DNA of 8,031 nucleotides. It comes from JBIKVP01 sp044356745 (lineage in GTDB: Bacteria > Pseudomonadota > Alphaproteobacteria > Rhizobiales > Beijerinckiaceae). The DNA lies in NCBI GenBank assembly GCA_044356745.1, contig JBIKVP010000087.1:1-8031 (forward strand). Direction: 5' to 3'. Below the pieces are notes generated by a model. That model saw only the letters and a list, made by a program, of their open reading frames with translations. It was not told the DNA's origin and did not search any database. The number at the start of each line of letters is the position of its first letter. Positions within the stretch are counted from its first letter, which is position 1. The position numbers were made by a program, and so were the translations under genes. Positions 7,059-8,031 of this stretch are shown piece by piece.

Positions 7059-7143
7059 GCGGCCATGGCGGAATTGGTAGACGCGCTGCCTTGAGGTGGC
7101 AGTGGGTAACACCGTGGAGGTTCGAGTCCTCTTGGCCGCACCA
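7059..7143 (+). tRNA. tRNA-Leu, anticodon GAG, CCA encoded
   Basis: A complete class II tRNA. The acceptor stem GCGGCCA (7059-7065) pairs with TGGCCGC (7133-7139), with discriminator A at 7140 and genomically encoded CCA at 7141-7143. The anticodon stem CTGCC/GGCAG (7086-7090 and 7098-7102) holds the loop TTGAGGT with anticodon GAG at 7093-7095, reading CUC and CUU leucine codons. A long variable arm (GGG...ACC around TAAC) follows, as in leucine tRNAs. The T arm GGAGG-TTCGAGT-CCTCT has the normal TTCGA loop and one G-T closing pair. The reverse strand gives a false protein reading across it. Its 3' end is a typical site for integrase-driven insertion, and the DNA beyond it looks accessory. 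Confidence 0.98.
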
Positions 7144-7283
7144 AATTTATTTGTGAGCTGCACTTTTTAACTTGTGTTTGCGAATCTGACACCGCGATAA
7201 GATTAAATGTTGAGTATGATACTTTAAAAATCGAGCAACATGCATGCTGGATTGGGTTAGGAAGTTGAATAAGTAGCAATGAG
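7144..7283. other. AT-rich spacer after tRNA-Leu
   Basis: One hundred and forty bases between the tRNA 3' end and the stop codon of the S24-like gene. It is AT-rich and carries no credible ORF. I looked for a copy of the tRNA 3' end (an att repeat) and for a hairpin plus T-run and saw neither; GTGAGCTGCAC followed by five Ts near 7153-7168 has only a three-base stem. An attachment-site partner, if any, would lie outside the window. Confidence 0.45.
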
Positions 7284-7919
7284 CTATGACGGCAATTCAA
7301 AAAGTACACCTACTACTTCTAAAAGCTTGCTAAGCTTTGGTAGGCCACAAGTACCATCTATACTCAAAATCTCTGCTGCGGTTGTTCCATCAGAATTCAA
7401 ACTCTCTAAGAGCAATAGTTTGTTTTTTAGCTGTAGACGCTTGAAGTAGCGAGCTCCGTTCTCATCAATCGCAATTACAAGTCGCCCATCCATTTTATTC
7501 AAGTGCTCGTTATCAAAAGGCAAATCACGAGTAATTAGATATTGTCCGTCTAAGGCAATAGGCTCAGCACTTCTTCCCTCTACTTTAAAAAGTCGAACAT
7601 CCTTCAGGGCTTTTTCGAGCACAACGAAATTCTCAAGTGCAACCAGCTCAGCCTCAACATTTTTGGGAGGAGTCGGTAACAAATATGATGCAAAAATTGT
7701 TCCCACAACCTTCTTGCAATTGCGCTCAATACTCTCTAGCGGCACAATAACTGGCTCAGGAACATTATATGGGTCAACTGATTGGCCGCTCAGGATAGCA
7801 ATTTGTGAATGATCATCTGGCTGGCTATAGCGTCTCGCTAACAAAGCGTTGCCATGCTTAGCGACAACCAGATTTTTTGGGTTGATTTTTGCGTGATTGC
7901 ATACAATTATACCCCTCAC
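7284..7919 (-). CDS. LexA/S24-like peptidase-domain protein, probably 5'-truncated or frameshifted
   Basis: The open frame gives 211 residues. From about 98 to the end it is a complete S24 (LexA/CI C-terminal) domain: FKVEGRSAEPIALDGQ at 111-126 with candidate nucleophile Ser117, MDGRLVIAID at 143-152, and YFKRL at 158-162 with candidate Lys160, closing LLEVVGVLF. The usual SM after the catalytic position is SA here. Residues 1-79 look like the back half of a second S24 domain (NLVVAKHGN, LLARRY, KKVVGTIFAS), with Arg where the catalytic Lys would be and no Ser half. There is no DNA-binding helix-turn-helix. The GTG at 7919 has no ribosome binding site and an in-frame stop lies 36 bases upstream of it, so the natural start is probably lost. 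Composition is more AT-rich than the core genes. A phage or island regulator remnant beside tRNA-Leu is likely; autocleavage is untested. Confidence 0.65.
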   Translation of the reverse strand: MRGIIVCNHAKINPKNLVVAKHGNALLARRYSQPDDHSQIAILSGQSVDPYNVPEPVIVPLESIERNCKKVVGTIFASYLLPTPPKNVEAELVALENFVVLEKALKDVRLFKVEGRSAEPIALDGQYLITRDLPFDNEHLNKMDGRLVIAIDENGARYFKRLQLKNKLLLLESLNSDGTTAAEILSIDGTCGLPKLSKLLEVVGVLFELPS

Positions 7920-8029
7920 ATTTGAAGAGTTGGTGTCTGAAGTATTTTGAAGTTATCGGATAGGCGGTCAACCCATAATCGTGCTTTTTGCGGAAAAGTG
8001 GTATTCAGGAAGCCAAGGATGGCCTTCAC
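7916..8029 (-). pseudogene. upstream fragment in another frame, runs off the right edge
   Basis: On the minus strand one frame is open from the window edge (first full codon GTG at 8029-8027) to TGA at 7918-7916 and encodes 37 residues including LWVDRLSDNFKIL. Its stop overlaps the S24 gene's GTG as GTGA. Two readings fit. It may be the end of a separate upstream gene translationally coupled to the S24 gene. Or it may be the front of the same protein, separated by a frameshift near 7930-7950: in the S24 frame the sequence before the GTG (TSDTNSSNVRGIIVCN) loosely resembles the start of an S24 domain. I do not recognise the fragment itself. Confidence 0.3.
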
Positions 8030-8031
8030 GA

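Noticed and set aside
6947..7309. Minus-strand ORF of 120 residues containing RPRGLEPPRC and similar text
   Set aside because: It is the reverse reading of the tRNA-Leu gene, a well-known false ORF, with no ribosome binding site or family match.
7322..7338. 7-base inverted repeat AAAGCTT-gct-AAGCTTT
   Set aside because: It lies inside the S24 coding sequence, has a three-base loop and no T-run, and is explained by Lys/Leu/Ser codons.
1..8031. CRISPR array, insertion sequence, toxin-antitoxin pair or biosynthetic cluster
   Set aside because: No regularly spaced repeats, transposase motifs with inverted ends, or paired small genes are visible.

Overview
The window looks like a piece of an alphaproteobacterial chromosome. 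The main reasons are an ELM1-type (DUF1022) protein, which among bacteria is found mostly in Alphaproteobacteria, a short FliN-like gene divergent from lipB, and GlmS and GlmU of ordinary proteobacterial type. I cannot name a genus. Most of the window is housekeeping DNA of middling GC. The two ends are more AT-rich and look more accessory.

Layout: 1-304 is AT-rich with no convincing complete gene. The minus strand then carries glmU (2231-3589) followed by glmS (305-2131). GlmS makes glucosamine-6-phosphate from fructose-6-phosphate and glutamine. GlmU makes UDP-GlcNAc from glucosamine-1-phosphate, so the pair supplies peptidoglycan and LPS synthesis. A 343-base divergent spacer with an inverted repeat and short direct repeats separates glmU from a plus-strand pair: a glutaminase (glsA, start taken at 3933) and an ELM1-family protein whose ATG directly follows the glsA stop. 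The ELM1 gene converges with lipB (minus strand), and their 3' ends overlap by 22 bases. lipB and the divergent FliN-like gene both appear to start at TTG codons with clear Shine-Dalgarno sequences. The 64 bases between those starts must hold both upstream regions.

After fliN comes a 144-base spacer with degenerate 16-base tandem repeats and a perfect palindrome, then a tRNA-Leu(GAG) gene with encoded CCA (7059-7143). To its right, on the minus strand, is a LexA/S24-like protein (7284-7919). It has one full S24 domain preceded by the back half of a second one, and its 5' end looks broken. A tRNA 3' end followed by a repressor-like remnant suggests an integration site or a decayed prophage or island edge, but no integrase or attachment repeat lies in this window.

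I found no clear new biological system. The points most worth a second look are the damaged double-S24 protein beside the tRNA, the stand-alone FliN, and the repeats in the glmU/glsA and fliN/tRNA spacers.
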